Assembly: GCA_015058155.1 (NCBI GenBank)
Contig: SVCW01000009.1
Span: 1 to 53,190 of the forward strand
DNA length: 53,190 nt
Origin: Clostridiales bacterium
GTDB lineage: Bacteria > Bacillota > Clostridia > Peptostreptococcales > Anaerovoracaceae
Direction of reading: 5' to 3'
The position numbers were made by a program, and so were the translations under genes. Below, one piece after another: positions 1 to 8,457 of the stretch. How positions within the stretch are numbered: position 1 is the first letter of the stretch; each line of letters opens with the position of its first letter. The notes under the pieces are model-generated. The model was given only the letters and a program-made list of their open reading frames with translations. It was not told where the DNA came from and made no database searches.

Positions 1-212
1 TGCCCGATTGTTTGACAACCTCCTGAAATACTGACACTTAAAAAAAAGCCAAAAAACAGTACTAATCCATAATTTAAAAAAATCAACAATGTAAGAAAAT
101 CCATTTGCATATCTGTTGCTCGTCCTATATAAAATATTTCAGAATTATTTTATCATATTTCATCACTGATTACCATTTGCATTTTTCTGCTTCAATCCAC
201 ATCATACCTCAT
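1..212. other. Left-edge non-coding stretch
   Basis: I see no supportable gene here. The sequence is AT-rich, and the only long reading frame (105-506, plus) is rich in Phe, Ser, His and Ile, has no ribosome site and runs into the SLH gene in another frame. It is more likely chance. Confidence 0.5.
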
Positions 213-314
213 CTACCTGCTCATCCGATTTCTCTTCCACACTCTTTCACGTTCCTTTTCTTTCTCAGCTGCTTTGACTCGCTCAACTATATCTCTGACG
301 TGTTTTGTAGTCAC
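213..314 (-). pseudogene. C-terminal gene remnant, repeat copy B
   Basis: Read on the minus strand this is an open stretch of about 33 codons ending in a stop. Its core reads VRDIVERVKAAEKEKERERV and then ends in WKRNRMSR. A stop codon lies two codons upstream and there is no start, so it is the tail of a lost gene. A close relative lies at 12733-12831. Between the two copies GAG/GAA and AAA/AAG differ silently and Lys/Arg swap, the pattern expected of sequences that diverged as coding DNA. I do not recognise the parent protein. Confidence 0.5.
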
Positions 315-352
315 TTTCTAACACCCACAAGCCAGAAGTGCAAGAGAGAATA
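312..352. repeat. 41-bp repeat, copy 1
   Basis: This 41-base block matches 11625-11665 at about 35 of 41 positions; both contain CAAGCCAG and GCAAGAGAGAATA. Here it abuts the gene remnant at 213-314. Its role is unknown. Confidence 0.6.
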
Positions 353-367
353 CCTTTTATACTATAC

Positions 368-397
368 TTGTAAATTATTAAATAGTATAATTATACT
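368..397 (+). promoter_or_regulatory. Promoter of the SLH gene
   Basis: TTGTAA (368-373), an 18-base spacer and TATACT (392-397) match a sigma-A promoter, about 35 bases before the start codon at 433. The -10 box lies inside a perfect palindrome. Confidence 0.55.
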
Positions 398-400
398 ATT
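381..400. promoter_or_regulatory. 20-bp perfect palindrome over the -10 box
   Basis: AATAGTATAA is followed directly by its exact reverse complement TTATACTATT. The palindrome covers the -10 region, where a bound dimeric repressor would block RNA polymerase. AT-rich promoters can form palindromes by chance, so the operator role is inferred. Confidence 0.45.
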
Positions 401-432
401 GGAAACGCCTGCAAGAAAGAAAGGTAAAAATC

Positions 433-1785
433 ATGAAAAGAGTAGTATCAATAATTTTAGTAATGGTTATGGTTTTCTCGTTCGCCCCTGTTGCATTCGC
501 TGCTAGCGATGAAGCAAATGCTGCGGCTGAAGGCCTCTATGACCTTGGTCTCTTCCAGGGAACAGGAACTGACGCAAACGGCAATCCAATCTTCGATCTC
601 GACCGTGCGCCTACAAGACACGAAGCGGTTACTATGCTCGTTCGTCTCCTCGGCAAGGACGCTGAAGCGAAGGCTGGCGACTGGGACATCCCGTTCACTG
701 ATGTTGCAGCATGGGCAAAGCCTTATGTCGGCTATGCTTACGCAAATGGGCTCACTAGCGGCACATCAGCAACAACTTATAGCGGTAATCAGCCTGTGAC
801 AGCTACTCAGTATATTACTTTTGTCTTACGCGCACTCGGTTACGACAGCAACCGTGATTTCCAGTGGAACAAAGCCTGGGAACTTGCTGATGAAATCGGT
901 CTTACAGACGGAAGATATAATGCTGAGAATAATAAGAACTTCCTGCGCGGTGATGTCGCGATTATTTCTTACAATTCGTTATCATGTGAAAAAGCAGTAA
1001 ATATTTTTGAAAATATTCCAGCAGAAACAGAAGAACAGAAAGCTCACTTTGCTATAATGAACGAGTATTGGGATACTCGTATTGACATCCCGGATTATTC
1101 AAGGGGACTTACTTTGACATGGGATGAAGCAAGAGCTTTAGTTGGTCAGGATATCGATACTGTAAAGCGCTATGTAAGAACTCTTGAAGACTGTCTTTAT
1201 TATTATTGCGCAGCCGGTTTTACTCAGCCGGATGGTGATTTGAAGTACAATGTTGGCGATTATACTTGGCATTTCAATTATTCTCCACAAGTTGTTTTTG
1301 AGCGTAGCGAAGGGAACTGTGGGGGAAATGCAGCTCTGCTTGTTTATCTTTTGGATGGTGACTACGACGAAGTTGGTTATGTATCAAAGAGAAGCCCTCT
1401 TGGTCAAGGTGGACATGTAACTAACTACATTAAAGAGGGCAATATATATTATGTATTCGATTTTAATCAGTTTGTTAATGACCATTCCAAAGGGATATAC
1501 TTACATACAGGTACAAACTTGAACGAAACCGTAATAGACTTCTTTGATATTGACGACCCCGAAGAAGATAACCCAACGATGATGGCTTATACATACACTG
1601 GTTGTTTAGGTGGGGATGCCCCTCAGAAATGGTCAGTAACAGACCCTGTATCATATCTGATTGAAGGCTACGCAGAAAGCGTAAACATCGTGTACGAAAC
1701 ACCAGAAGAAGGTTATGTATATGAATTTATTGAAGTAAGCCAGGATGTTCTGGATAAAATCGAAGAAATGCGTAATCAAAGATAG
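433..1785 (+). CDS. Secreted SLH-domain protein with transglutaminase-like C-terminal domain
   Basis: This 450-residue protein starts with a signal peptide ending AFA around residue 23. Residues 28-190 look like two to three S-layer homology modules (for example FTDVAAWAKPYVGYAYANGL), which bind cell-wall polymers. The rest contains Cys296 in GNCGG, His328 in GGHVTNY and Asp343 in VFDFNQF. Their order and spacing (32 and 15 residues) fit the transglutaminase-like/papain-like fold, so it may be a wall-anchored protease or cross-linking enzyme. The start is supported by GAAAGAAAGG just upstream. It is the only plus-strand gene in the first 34 kb and faces the next operon across a strong terminator. 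The SLH call is firm; the catalytic domain is inferred from the triad only. Confidence 0.75.
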   Translation: MKRVVSIILVMVMVFSFAPVAFAASDEANAAAEGLYDLGLFQGTGTDANGNPIFDLDRAPTRHEAVTMLVRLLGKDAEAKAGDWDIPFTDVAAWAKPYVGYAYANGLTSGTSATTYSGNQPVTATQYITFVLRALGYDSNRDFQWNKAWELADEIGLTDGRYNAENNKNFLRGDVAIISYNSLSCEKAVNIFENIPAETEEQKAHFAIMNEYWDTRIDIPDYSRGLTLTWDEARALVGQDIDTVKRYVRTLEDCLYYYCAAGFTQPDGDLKYNVGDYTWHFNYSPQVVFERSEGNCGGNAALLVYLLDGDYDEVGYVSKRSPLGQGGHVTNYIKEGNIYYVFDFNQFVNDHSKGIYLHTGTNLNETVIDFFDIDDPEEDNPTMMAYTYTGCLGGDAPQKWSVTDPVSYLIEGYAESVNIVYETPEEGYVYEFIEVSQDVLDKIEEMRNQR

Positions 1786-1800
1786 GTAGGAAATTTACGG

Positions 1801-1906
1801 TCTTTCTCTATTGCTTTGGCTTTCGCCACTATATCTCTGACCTGTTCTGCTTTTTAAAAAAATAAAAAAGACCTATTTGAATATCAAAATTCAAATAGGT
1901 CTTTTT
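1801..1906. repeat. Dispersed repeat, copy C
   Basis: Positions 1801-1860 are identical to 12779-12838 over 60 bases, and the match continues through the hairpin with about three changes. The minus strand encodes the peptide fragment KAEQVRDIVAKAKAIEK without a start. The element is thus a gene-tail remnant joined to a terminator hairpin, placed here between convergent genes. Confidence 0.7.
1865..1906. terminator. Bidirectional terminator
   Basis: A perfect 18-bp stem (1865-1882 with 1889-1906) encloses a six-base loop, with A-tracts on the left and T-tracts on the right. It separates the convergent genes ending at 1785 (plus) and 1936 (minus). Confidence 0.85.
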
Positions 1907-1935
1907 CAAACACGCTGATCTTAAATATGTACACT

Positions 1936-3237
1936 TTATAATCTATAGAAAGTTGCCTCATAGTCTGCTTCCATATCAATAGTAAGAATATGTCCTGAAG
2001 AGAAAGAAATAGTCAATCCTTCAGGGTCCCATTTTTCCACATTGTACTCACCGTTAATAAAGTCGAGTTCCGGTGATTCAGGGTGTTCTCCACTTTCGAG
2101 CATCAAATAGAGGCTTATTGCATTATCTTCCGTGAGATACCATTCTCCAGTGTAAACTGCAAGAGTAGTAAGTTCTGCATCACGAATCGTAAAAGTACAT
2201 TCACCTGTTTCAAACAGCTGAAGATCGTAATACCAGTCACTATATTGTGATTCTGATCTCCAGAAATTCACAAGATGCTGCCCGTCAAATGGCATGAAAT
2301 AGTAATAGCACTCTTCTGTTCCGTAAAGTAATGGAGTACCGCTTTCATGAAGTAATGTCATCATGGAACCTAAATACTCAACACTGAATTCTCCTGTAAG
2401 GTCATACTGCTCACCTTCAATCGGATAACCATCAGGTTCTACAGGGCCTCCATAGAGCTCAAATTCCAGTACATCATCTCCCTGATCAATCCATATTCCT
2501 TCAAAACTTTCAACCACATCGCTATCAGGCCAGCCATAACTATATGTTGCTGTACCATCAGAATAGAGATTGAGTGTCATATCATAAAGATTGCCTTCGA
2601 TATCATACTCTCGAGCATACCACGTATTCAGTGTATACACCGGATCAGGTACAGGATCATATCCTTCCCAGATCTCGAGAATCCGGTCATATGGGCTGAA
2701 ATCGTATACATATTCAGCATCTATCAAAAGACCATCATATCCCGAAAAAGAAGGATAATATCCGAGTGTCTCTCCGCTGTCAGTCTCTGCAGTAATCCAT
2801 AGATTCGGCATATTCTCATTGCCTCTTAGCAATACAGGTTCTCCCGGAGCAGCTGTCAGGTAATCCTCTCCCTTTACAGGAATATAATCAGTTTCCTCAG
2901 AAATGATAACGTCACTTATAGTTAACGTGATACTATCATCTGCAGGAACAACAACATATAATGCTCCGCCTTCTACCAATACAGTATTATCTTCGGATAT
3001 TTCCTTTATAAATGGAAACATATCATCAAATCCGTTTGCAGCTGTGTATACGCCAATATCGCTATATTCAGGCACTTCTGCGTAGCCAAGATATGAAATA
3101 CCAATCAGGCAGTCAAGATTCGAAATCTCTTTCTGTATTTCTGTAAGTCCGTTACTTGTATCAGTATCGCCAGAACCTGTGCAACCGGAAAAACATAGCG
3201 AGATGACAAGTAACATAATAACAAATATCTTTTTCAT
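1936..3237 (-). CDS. Lipoprotein of the envelope operon, 433 aa
   Basis: The N-terminus is a lipoprotein signal with Cys19 in the lipobox FSGC, so the mature protein should be anchored to the outer face of the membrane. The body is acidic and beta-rich. It has two related stretches, around residues 215-265 and 340-390, each with a strand, a G(T/E)xT turn and then G-x-W, suggesting an internal duplication of a lipocalin-like or beta-sandwich unit. I do not recognise the family. It is the last gene of the eight-gene minus-strand run and shares style with the smaller lipoprotein at 7806-8423, including Gly-x-Trp and many Tyr and Asp residues. Its function is unknown. Confidence 0.75.
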   Translation of the reverse strand: MKKIFVIMLLVISLCFSGCTGSGDTDTSNGLTEIQKEISNLDCLIGISYLGYAEVPEYSDIGVYTAANGFDDMFPFIKEISEDNTVLVEGGALYVVVPADDSITLTISDVIISEETDYIPVKGEDYLTAAPGEPVLLRGNENMPNLWITAETDSGETLGYYPSFSGYDGLLIDAEYVYDFSPYDRILEIWEGYDPVPDPVYTLNTWYAREYDIEGNLYDMTLNLYSDGTATYSYGWPDSDVVESFEGIWIDQGDDVLEFELYGGPVEPDGYPIEGEQYDLTGEFSVEYLGSMMTLLHESGTPLLYGTEECYYYFMPFDGQHLVNFWRSESQYSDWYYDLQLFETGECTFTIRDAELTTLAVYTGEWYLTEDNAISLYLMLESGEHPESPELDFINGEYNVEKWDPEGLTISFSSGHILTIDMEADYEATFYRL

Positions 3238-3274
3238 TACATACCTAACCTTTCTTCTTTCAATCGCTCACAAA

Positions 3275-3892
3275 CTATGCCCAAGGATCAGCTGCGACCG
3301 GCTTGCGAATATCTGAAAGCAGGAACTGCTCCCACAAAAACCACTGACCAGTTGAAGGCTTTGTGCGAAGCTTAACCTGTCTTGGATTATCTCCTCCGCC
3401 TGACCTTATATGTAAAGTAATATATCCTTCGTCATAATTATCTCTGCTGTATGGATTCTCAAAGAATGTGAGAGTATACGGAATCGCAGGTTCATAATTA
3501 TTATCCGGTGTTGCACCTTCAAAATATGAGCGAGGAACATAATCTTTGTCCATGAAACGATCTGCAAGGAACTGACGGTCATATGGTGTAAGTCCTCTTG
3601 GTCCCTGAAGATACTCGAGCATCTGTAAAGATGCTTCTTTATCGACAGGATAAACGCATAAAGCTGCTATAGTGAGTGCTGCCGCATGGTGCGGTTCCTT
3701 GAGAGCTGATTCTGGCATTGCCTGCATCTGCATCAGATTTACAGGAAGTTCGTTAAATGTAATTTCATAAGTAGCATTTCCAAGACCAGCAGCTGCATTC
3801 TTTACTACATTTCCGAGATTCTGGACAACATCATTCCCTGCTGCGTTTGCCGCCTGCTTTACCTGCTTCTTTAATTTATCAAATAATGCCAT
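3275..3892 (-). CDS. Conserved hypothetical protein, MALFDKLKK N-terminus, 205 aa
   Basis: The product is a soluble protein with no signal peptide. The first 45 residues form an amphipathic Ala/Asn/Val-rich helix (MALFDKLKKQVKQAANAAG) that could touch membrane or partner proteins. Residues 50-205 look like an alpha/beta domain with a helical middle (HHAAALTIAALCVYP) and a strand-rich end (YITLHIRSGGG). I do not recognise the family. The N-terminus resembles those at 8458-9396 (MGLFDAFKKK) and 11823-12413 (MGLFDRLKNK). It sits 32 bases after the SPFH gene, so a role with that protein is likely but inferred. Confidence 0.75.
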   Translation of the reverse strand: MALFDKLKKQVKQAANAAGNDVVQNLGNVVKNAAAGLGNATYEITFNELPVNLMQMQAMPESALKEPHHAAALTIAALCVYPVDKEASLQMLEYLQGPRGLTPYDRQFLADRFMDKDYVPRSYFEGATPDNNYEPAIPYTLTFFENPYSRDNYDEGYITLHIRSGGGDNPRQVKLRTKPSTGQWFLWEQFLLSDIRKPVAADPWA

Positions 3893-3924
3893 GATGGTTC
3901 TCCTTTCTTCATAATAACTCCTAA

Positions 3925-5244
3925 TTACACAAGATCACCATCATCAAAAGGATCTCCACATTCAGGGCAGAACTTCGGTGCTTTCACGCCTGGTTCAGGT
4001 TCCCATCCGCACTTGTCACACTTATACTGTGGAACTCCTGCTGGCTTAGGACTTCCGCATTCTGAACAGAACTTTCCTTTATTTACTGCACCGCAGCTGC
4101 AAGTCCATCCTGCTGCTGGTGCTGGAGCTGGCTGTCCGCATTCTGAACAGAACTTTCCAGTATTACCGCTATGACCACATGAGCAAGTCCATCCTGCTGC
4201 TGGTGCTGGAGCTGGAGCTGGCTGTGATACCTGCTGACCCATCTGGAAAAGATTTGATGCTGTGCCGCCTGCAACTCCCTGCGCCATACCCATGCCCATA
4301 AATCCTGCCATTGCACCGGCTGTGTTGCTTGCGGCAGCCTTCATAGCGTCTCCCTGAGCGCCAACAATGTGTGCTGCTGCTCTTGTAGGATCCATAAATG
4401 CAGCATTTCTCTGCATTTCCTTAATCATCTTTTCATCTTCTTCAGGAGCCTTGATTGAGTTCATGCCTACCTTAGCGATTTCAATACCACGATCTGCTCT
4501 CCATACTCCTGAAAGTTCAGCCTTCATAGCATCGCTGAGTTCCTGAGTATGTCCGGGTAATGCACTGTAGCGAAGTCCCATTGAACTGAGTCTTGCAAAT
4601 GCCGGCTGAAGAGCAGTAAGGAATTCACTTCTCATCTGTCCTTCAAGTTCACTTCCCTTAAGATCAAATTCATCAGTTACATTTCCGCAAACATTTGTAT
4701 AGAAGATTACCGGATCAGCGAGCTTGAAACTATACTGTCCGAAACAGCTTACGCTGATGTCAATATCAATTGCAGCTCTTTCATCTACAACTCTGAATGG
4801 CACTGGTGAAGGTGTGCCGTATTTCATTCCGATGATTTCCTTTGTATTGAAGTAATAGATTCTCTGATCTTTAGGAGCTTCTCCACCGAAAGTAAAACGC
4901 TTACCTACTTCCATAACTGAAGCTCTGATACTTTCTTCGAGATCTCCTGTGAAGATTGAAGGTTCTGTTGCAAAATCATATGTGTATTCTCCAGGTTCAG
5001 CACAGAGATCAACTACCTTGCCCTGCTCAACAATCATCATGCACTGACCTTCATTAACAATTACTAATGAGCCGTTTGTGATGATGTTGTCGCTACCTCT
5101 TGTATTGCTTGAACGACCTGACTCTCTCTTCTGGCCCTTTGCCATAAGAACAGTCGATGATAATGAATCACAGTAGAAATAGTCTTTCCACTGATCTGCT
5201 AATACTCCGCCTACTGATCCTAATGCCGCTTTAATAAGTCCCAT
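3925..5244 (-). CDS. SPFH-domain protein with C-terminal zinc ribbons (YdjI-like)
   Basis: This 439-residue protein has an SPFH/virion-core-type domain at about residues 20-280, recognisable by ITNGSLVIVNEGQCMMIVEQG followed by an RIYYFNTKEI strand. A flexible Gly/Ala/Met-rich linker follows. The C-terminus carries three zinc ribbons: CSCG with FCSECG, a near copy of it, then CDKCG with FCPECGD. Proteins of this type (Bacillus YdjI) form membrane-associated scaffolds with TPM and zinc-ribbon partners in envelope stress. Both partners are encoded just upstream in the same run, which supports the assignment. The paired Ala/Pro plus ribbon units arose by a recent tandem duplication of about 83 bases. 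Confidence 0.85.
   Translation of the reverse strand: MGLIKAALGSVGGVLADQWKDYFYCDSLSSTVLMAKGQKRESGRSSNTRGSDNIITNGSLVIVNEGQCMMIVEQGKVVDLCAEPGEYTYDFATEPSIFTGDLEESIRASVMEVGKRFTFGGEAPKDQRIYYFNTKEIIGMKYGTPSPVPFRVVDERAAIDIDISVSCFGQYSFKLADPVIFYTNVCGNVTDEFDLKGSELEGQMRSEFLTALQPAFARLSSMGLRYSALPGHTQELSDAMKAELSGVWRADRGIEIAKVGMNSIKAPEEDEKMIKEMQRNAAFMDPTRAAAHIVGAQGDAMKAAASNTAGAMAGFMGMGMAQGVAGGTASNLFQMGQQVSQPAPAPAPAAGWTCSCGHSGNTGKFCSECGQPAPAPAAGWTCSCGAVNKGKFCSECGSPKPAGVPQYKCDKCGWEPEPGVKAPKFCPECGDPFDDGDLV
4054..4224. repeat. Tandem coding duplication in the SPFH gene
   Basis: Two adjacent units of about 82-84 bases (near 4054-4134 and 4136-4224) each encode a PAPAPAAGWTCSCG linker plus a GKFCSECG ribbon half. 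Shared runs include AAGTCCATCCTGCTGCTGG. Reading frame is kept, so the duplication added one zinc ribbon. Confidence 0.7.
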
Positions 5245-5304
5245 AATAATTCTCCTTTCACTTCCGGAATTACTTATATTTTCTCTATTGATTATATTAA
5301 TATA

Positions 5305-6648
5305 TTAGAATTTACCGCTTCTGCCTCGTCCGCCACCAGAGCTTCTGCCGCTACGTGACTTTTTGCTGCCGCCTGAGCTTGAAGAGCTTTCCTTCTCTAT
5401 TTTACGTCTTGTCTTAGTCTGATGCGTAAAGATGTCATGCTCTTCAATTAGATTAATTCTTCCTGTCATGTATTCTGATGCTTCAAAAGCCGCTTCAACA
5501 CTCTTCATCTTTCTGACAAGGGTGAAGATATAGATGCCGGCAACTATAAGAGGTAAGAATAATATGATGGCAATACTAGTCATAATATCGCCCGATTCTT
5601 CTTCATAATCCGTATCTCCGGCACTACCCGCAGGAACAAAGTCGTATGAATATGCCTCACCGTTTTCTGCCTGTACAATGTAATTATCACACCATGTCAG
5701 GTAATCATAAAAGCCCTCGTACCAGTCATCGTTTCTGAAATCGTCGAGGAAGAAATCCTCCAGATAATACATTCCTCCATCATTGAAAACGTACTGAGCA
5801 TAATCGCCATATGCAATCAGGTTATAGTCTCTGTCGGTCATCGAAAGAAGCAGCATAATGCCATCGCCATCATTACCTTCGCCAAGCTCGTTTTCTAAAT
5901 AGAAAAAGTCCGAAGCGTCATAAATGCTTCCATCTGTGTAATCTCTGTAATCGTTAACTGTGACAATGTATGCTCCGACTCCGTATGTATCAGCGATTTC
6001 CTGAGCCTTGTTTTCAAGTATCTGCTGCTCGCTATCTGTGAGAAGATCAGCATAGTCTGTAACATTCGAAGGAACAACTACACTTTCATCGGGTTCATCA
6101 TAAACATTTTCGTTCATTCCGCCATTAACGATAAAAAGCTCAACACCATCGATCATGGCCTCTATCGCATAAGTTAATGTCTGAATATCCTGATTGATGT
6201 CACCGCTCCAGTTATCTTCTGTCATGATGTCATATACATCATTCACATTCCATGGTGCGTTTGTTGTCCAGAAGGAATTATCGCCGCCAAAATGCAGACA
6301 CCATTCGTCCAACGCAACACCGTCAGTATCTTCATGTACGAGCAATGTGAGAGATACTCCATTGTTACCATCTATTCCTCCATACTCGTACTCCTCATAT
6401 AAGTATTCTGCTGTTTCTTCAACGTCATTGAAACTTCCTATGGTTGTAAGCACATCGACTCTGAGATCAACGTCATATTTTTCAACAAAGTCCTGCATAG
6501 TGACTGTGCCTATTGAATCCAGTTCATCCGAATAAAGCAGTTCTGTTTCGTCATATATAAGACCGTATTCTGATACCGCATAAGCCGGAACGAACAATGA
6601 AAGTGATAAAACCAAAGCAGCTATTACTGCTAATAATCTTTTTCTCAT
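5305..6648 (-). CDS. Secreted/membrane TPM-domain protein (YdjH/YgcG-like)
   Basis: This 447-residue protein has a signal peptide (residues 1-24, ending AYA) and two extracytoplasmic TPM-type domains, about residues 28-180 and 197-335. The second shows YADLLTDSEQQILENKAQEI and the NDGDGIMLLLSM strand. One membrane helix follows near residues 357-379, then a basic Ser/Gly/Arg tail ending GRGRSGKF in the cytoplasm. A tail of this kind is typical of YgcG-like proteins. The start is fixed by AAGGGGG eight bases upstream. The gene lies between the zinc-ribbon and SPFH genes, the order expected of a ydjG-ydjH-ydjI set. The TPM call is firm; the stress role comes from the Bacillus parallel. Confidence 0.82.
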   Translation of the reverse strand: MRKRLLAVIAALVLSLSLFVPAYAVSEYGLIYDETELLYSDELDSIGTVTMQDFVEKYDVDLRVDVLTTIGSFNDVEETAEYLYEEYEYGGIDGNNGVSLTLLVHEDTDGVALDEWCLHFGGDNSFWTTNAPWNVNDVYDIMTEDNWSGDINQDIQTLTYAIEAMIDGVELFIVNGGMNENVYDEPDESVVVPSNVTDYADLLTDSEQQILENKAQEIADTYGVGAYIVTVNDYRDYTDGSIYDASDFFYLENELGEGNDGDGIMLLLSMTDRDYNLIAYGDYAQYVFNDGGMYYLEDFFLDDFRNDDWYEGFYDYLTWCDNYIVQAENGEAYSYDFVPAGSAGDTDYEEESGDIMTSIAIILFLPLIVAGIYIFTLVRKMKSVEAAFEASEYMTGRINLIEEHDIFTHQTKTRRKIEKESSSSSGGSKKSRSGRSSGGGRGRSGKF

Positions 6649-6664
6649 ACCGTTCGCCCCCTTT

Positions 6665-7771
6665 CTACAGAATCAACACAACTGCCGCTGTGATTACTGC
6701 CGTTATCGCATACACAAGTCCGAATCTTTTCCATTTCTTGCTCTTATCAACCGGCAGGTTTCCTACGAATTTACCAGTCTGGCCGTTCATGGCAAATAAA
6801 TATGTCTCATCTTTCCACTTTGTTGTAAGTAACCACACAGGTAATAGTGCATATTTCACTTCACCACGCTTAAGAACGATGTTCTGTGATTTCGGGAATA
6901 CAGTGCCATAACCGATAACAGTATCTCTGAGACTGCGCTCAACTGTGTTTTCAGCACGGTAATCTGCTCGCTTACCACTTTCTTCTACCGTAACATCATA
7001 TTTATCAGCAAGATACCCTGGCAGATATGCTGTTGAAAACTCTTTCAAATCAGTATAATCAAACGGTTCGAGTGAATCCATATAATCATCCGGCACCTTT
7101 GTAGAAGCATCTACCGGTATAAGTTCAAAAGTAACAGTTCCTTCACGATAAACATCGTAATGATCAGTTTCAGTTACTTCATAGTCTCCAGACCTGTATA
7201 TACGACTCCTTGTTGCTTCATAACGGGCTGCTCCTTCACCTTCACCGTTAAATAACCAGAATGGCACATATACACCTTTGATTTCTTCAAGATGATTACT
7301 GCTTTTAAACGCATTCGGCAAAAGGGGTTTTCCTTCATAATGTTTTTTGAGTGCTTCAATCGCCTGTTCCTTATTAAGTCTGAAAGGAATCACATAATCA
7401 GGCCTGAGCATTCCGGTAAACTGACCCGGAACGATTGTCGGATTTGCACAGTACGGGCAGGATGTCGCTGCTGTCGTATCATCACAGATTAGCTCCGCCC
7501 CACATGACGGACAACTATAGACTTTCATTCCGTCTGCATCTGCGCCCCAGTCATCATTTAAACTGGAAACGTCCCACTTACTACTTTCATCAACCTGCTC
7601 GTCAGCCATATTCTGTGCGGCTGCCGCGTCCTTTTCAGCATATAAAGCCTCAATTTCTTCCACAGGGAAAGAGGAACCACAATACTCACAACTGAGTTTT
7701 CCTGTGGCCGCATCAAACTGGAGTGGTCCGTTACAGGCTGGGCACTGATAGTTTGTCACTTGTATTGCCAT
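6665..7771 (-). CDS. TFIIB-type zinc-ribbon membrane protein (YdjG-like)
   Basis: The chosen start is the ATG at 7771 (MAIQVTNYQCPAC), because GGAGGG lies at proper distance; a start 15 bases upstream would overlap that site. The 368-residue product begins with two zinc ribbons (CPAC with CEYC, then CPSC with CPYC, residues 10-105). A long cytosolic domain follows with the family marks IPFRLNKEQA and IKGVYVPFWLF, and a C-terminal membrane helix covers about residues 353-368. This layout matches Bacillus YdjG-type proteins. With the TPM and SPFH genes downstream it completes a YdjGHI-like trio. It overlaps none of its neighbours and lies 16 bases before the TPM gene. Confidence 0.82.
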   Translation of the reverse strand: MAIQVTNYQCPACNGPLQFDAATGKLSCEYCGSSFPVEEIEALYAEKDAAAAQNMADEQVDESSKWDVSSLNDDWGADADGMKVYSCPSCGAELICDDTTAATSCPYCANPTIVPGQFTGMLRPDYVIPFRLNKEQAIEALKKHYEGKPLLPNAFKSSNHLEEIKGVYVPFWLFNGEGEGAARYEATRSRIYRSGDYEVTETDHYDVYREGTVTFELIPVDASTKVPDDYMDSLEPFDYTDLKEFSTAYLPGYLADKYDVTVEESGKRADYRAENTVERSLRDTVIGYGTVFPKSQNIVLKRGEVKYALLPVWLLTTKWKDETYLFAMNGQTGKFVGNLPVDKSKKWKRFGLVYAITAVITAAVVLIL

Positions 7772-7805
7772 AAATTTTCCCTCCATGCTAAATAATCTGC
7801 TACGT

Positions 7806-8423
7806 TTAATATGGCTCGAATACTACCGGCAGACTTTCGCCATCTTCCATCAGTGGAAGGAAGTAGCTTTCATAATAATATGGTGGATATGTAGAATCAT
7901 CTTCGTTCCACTCATAACCCCACTTTGTGAGCACTACGCCATATTCACAGTAGTCTCCGTATTCATCGACATATGATCCTTCAATGATAATCATATTGTC
8001 AACACCTGCATATTCAGGATCTATATACCATTCTCCAGTATCAACTGCACCATCCCAGAAATAATTGCCAATAGTATATACTGACTCTGCCACGTTATCA
8101 TCGAGATCGATTTCAATCATAACTTTAGCAAGAGACTCATCCGAATAGTCATTCATATATTCGTCCCAGATTGTCAGAAGATGTGCTCCGTCCTTCGGTT
8201 CGATATATGCACAGCAGTCATATGATTCATCTATGTAGTCATAATAGTATCCATCTCCATCGAATACAGTCCACCAGCCGTACCAGTCACCTTCCCACCA
8301 GCTGTAGTCCTCATCAACGACTTTAACAGGATCATCCCCGTCATTACTGCCTCCGCCACAAGCAGTCATGCCTAATACCATTACTAATGCAAGTAAAACT
8401 GCCAAAATCTTTCTTTTCTTCAT
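7806..8423 (-). CDS. Small lipoprotein of the envelope operon, 205 aa
   Basis: The signal peptide ends in the lipobox MTAC (Cys21) followed by GGGSNDGDD, a standard Gly/Ser/Asp linker. The mature part is unusually rich in Tyr, Trp, Asp and Glu (for example YSWWEGDWYGWWTVF) and looks like a small beta barrel or sandwich. It resembles the 433-residue lipoprotein at the end of the same run, and both may be extracytoplasmic partners of the TPM protein. I do not recognise the family. The ribosome site is GGAGGC upstream of the start at 8423. Confidence 0.75.
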   Translation of the reverse strand: MKKRKILAVLLALVMVLGMTACGGGSNDGDDPVKVVDEDYSWWEGDWYGWWTVFDGDGYYYDYIDESYDCCAYIEPKDGAHLLTIWDEYMNDYSDESLAKVMIEIDLDDNVAESVYTIGNYFWDGAVDTGEWYIDPEYAGVDNMIIIEGSYVDEYGDYCEYGVVLTKWGYEWNEDDSTYPPYYYESYFLPLMEDGESLPVVFEPY

Positions 8424-8457
8424 TACGTCTGCCTCCTTCTTTTCCAGCCTATACTAA

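Noticed and set aside
105-506. 133-codon plus-strand reading frame at the left edge
   Set aside because: No ribosome site, odd composition, and its end overlaps the start of the well-supported SLH gene in another frame.
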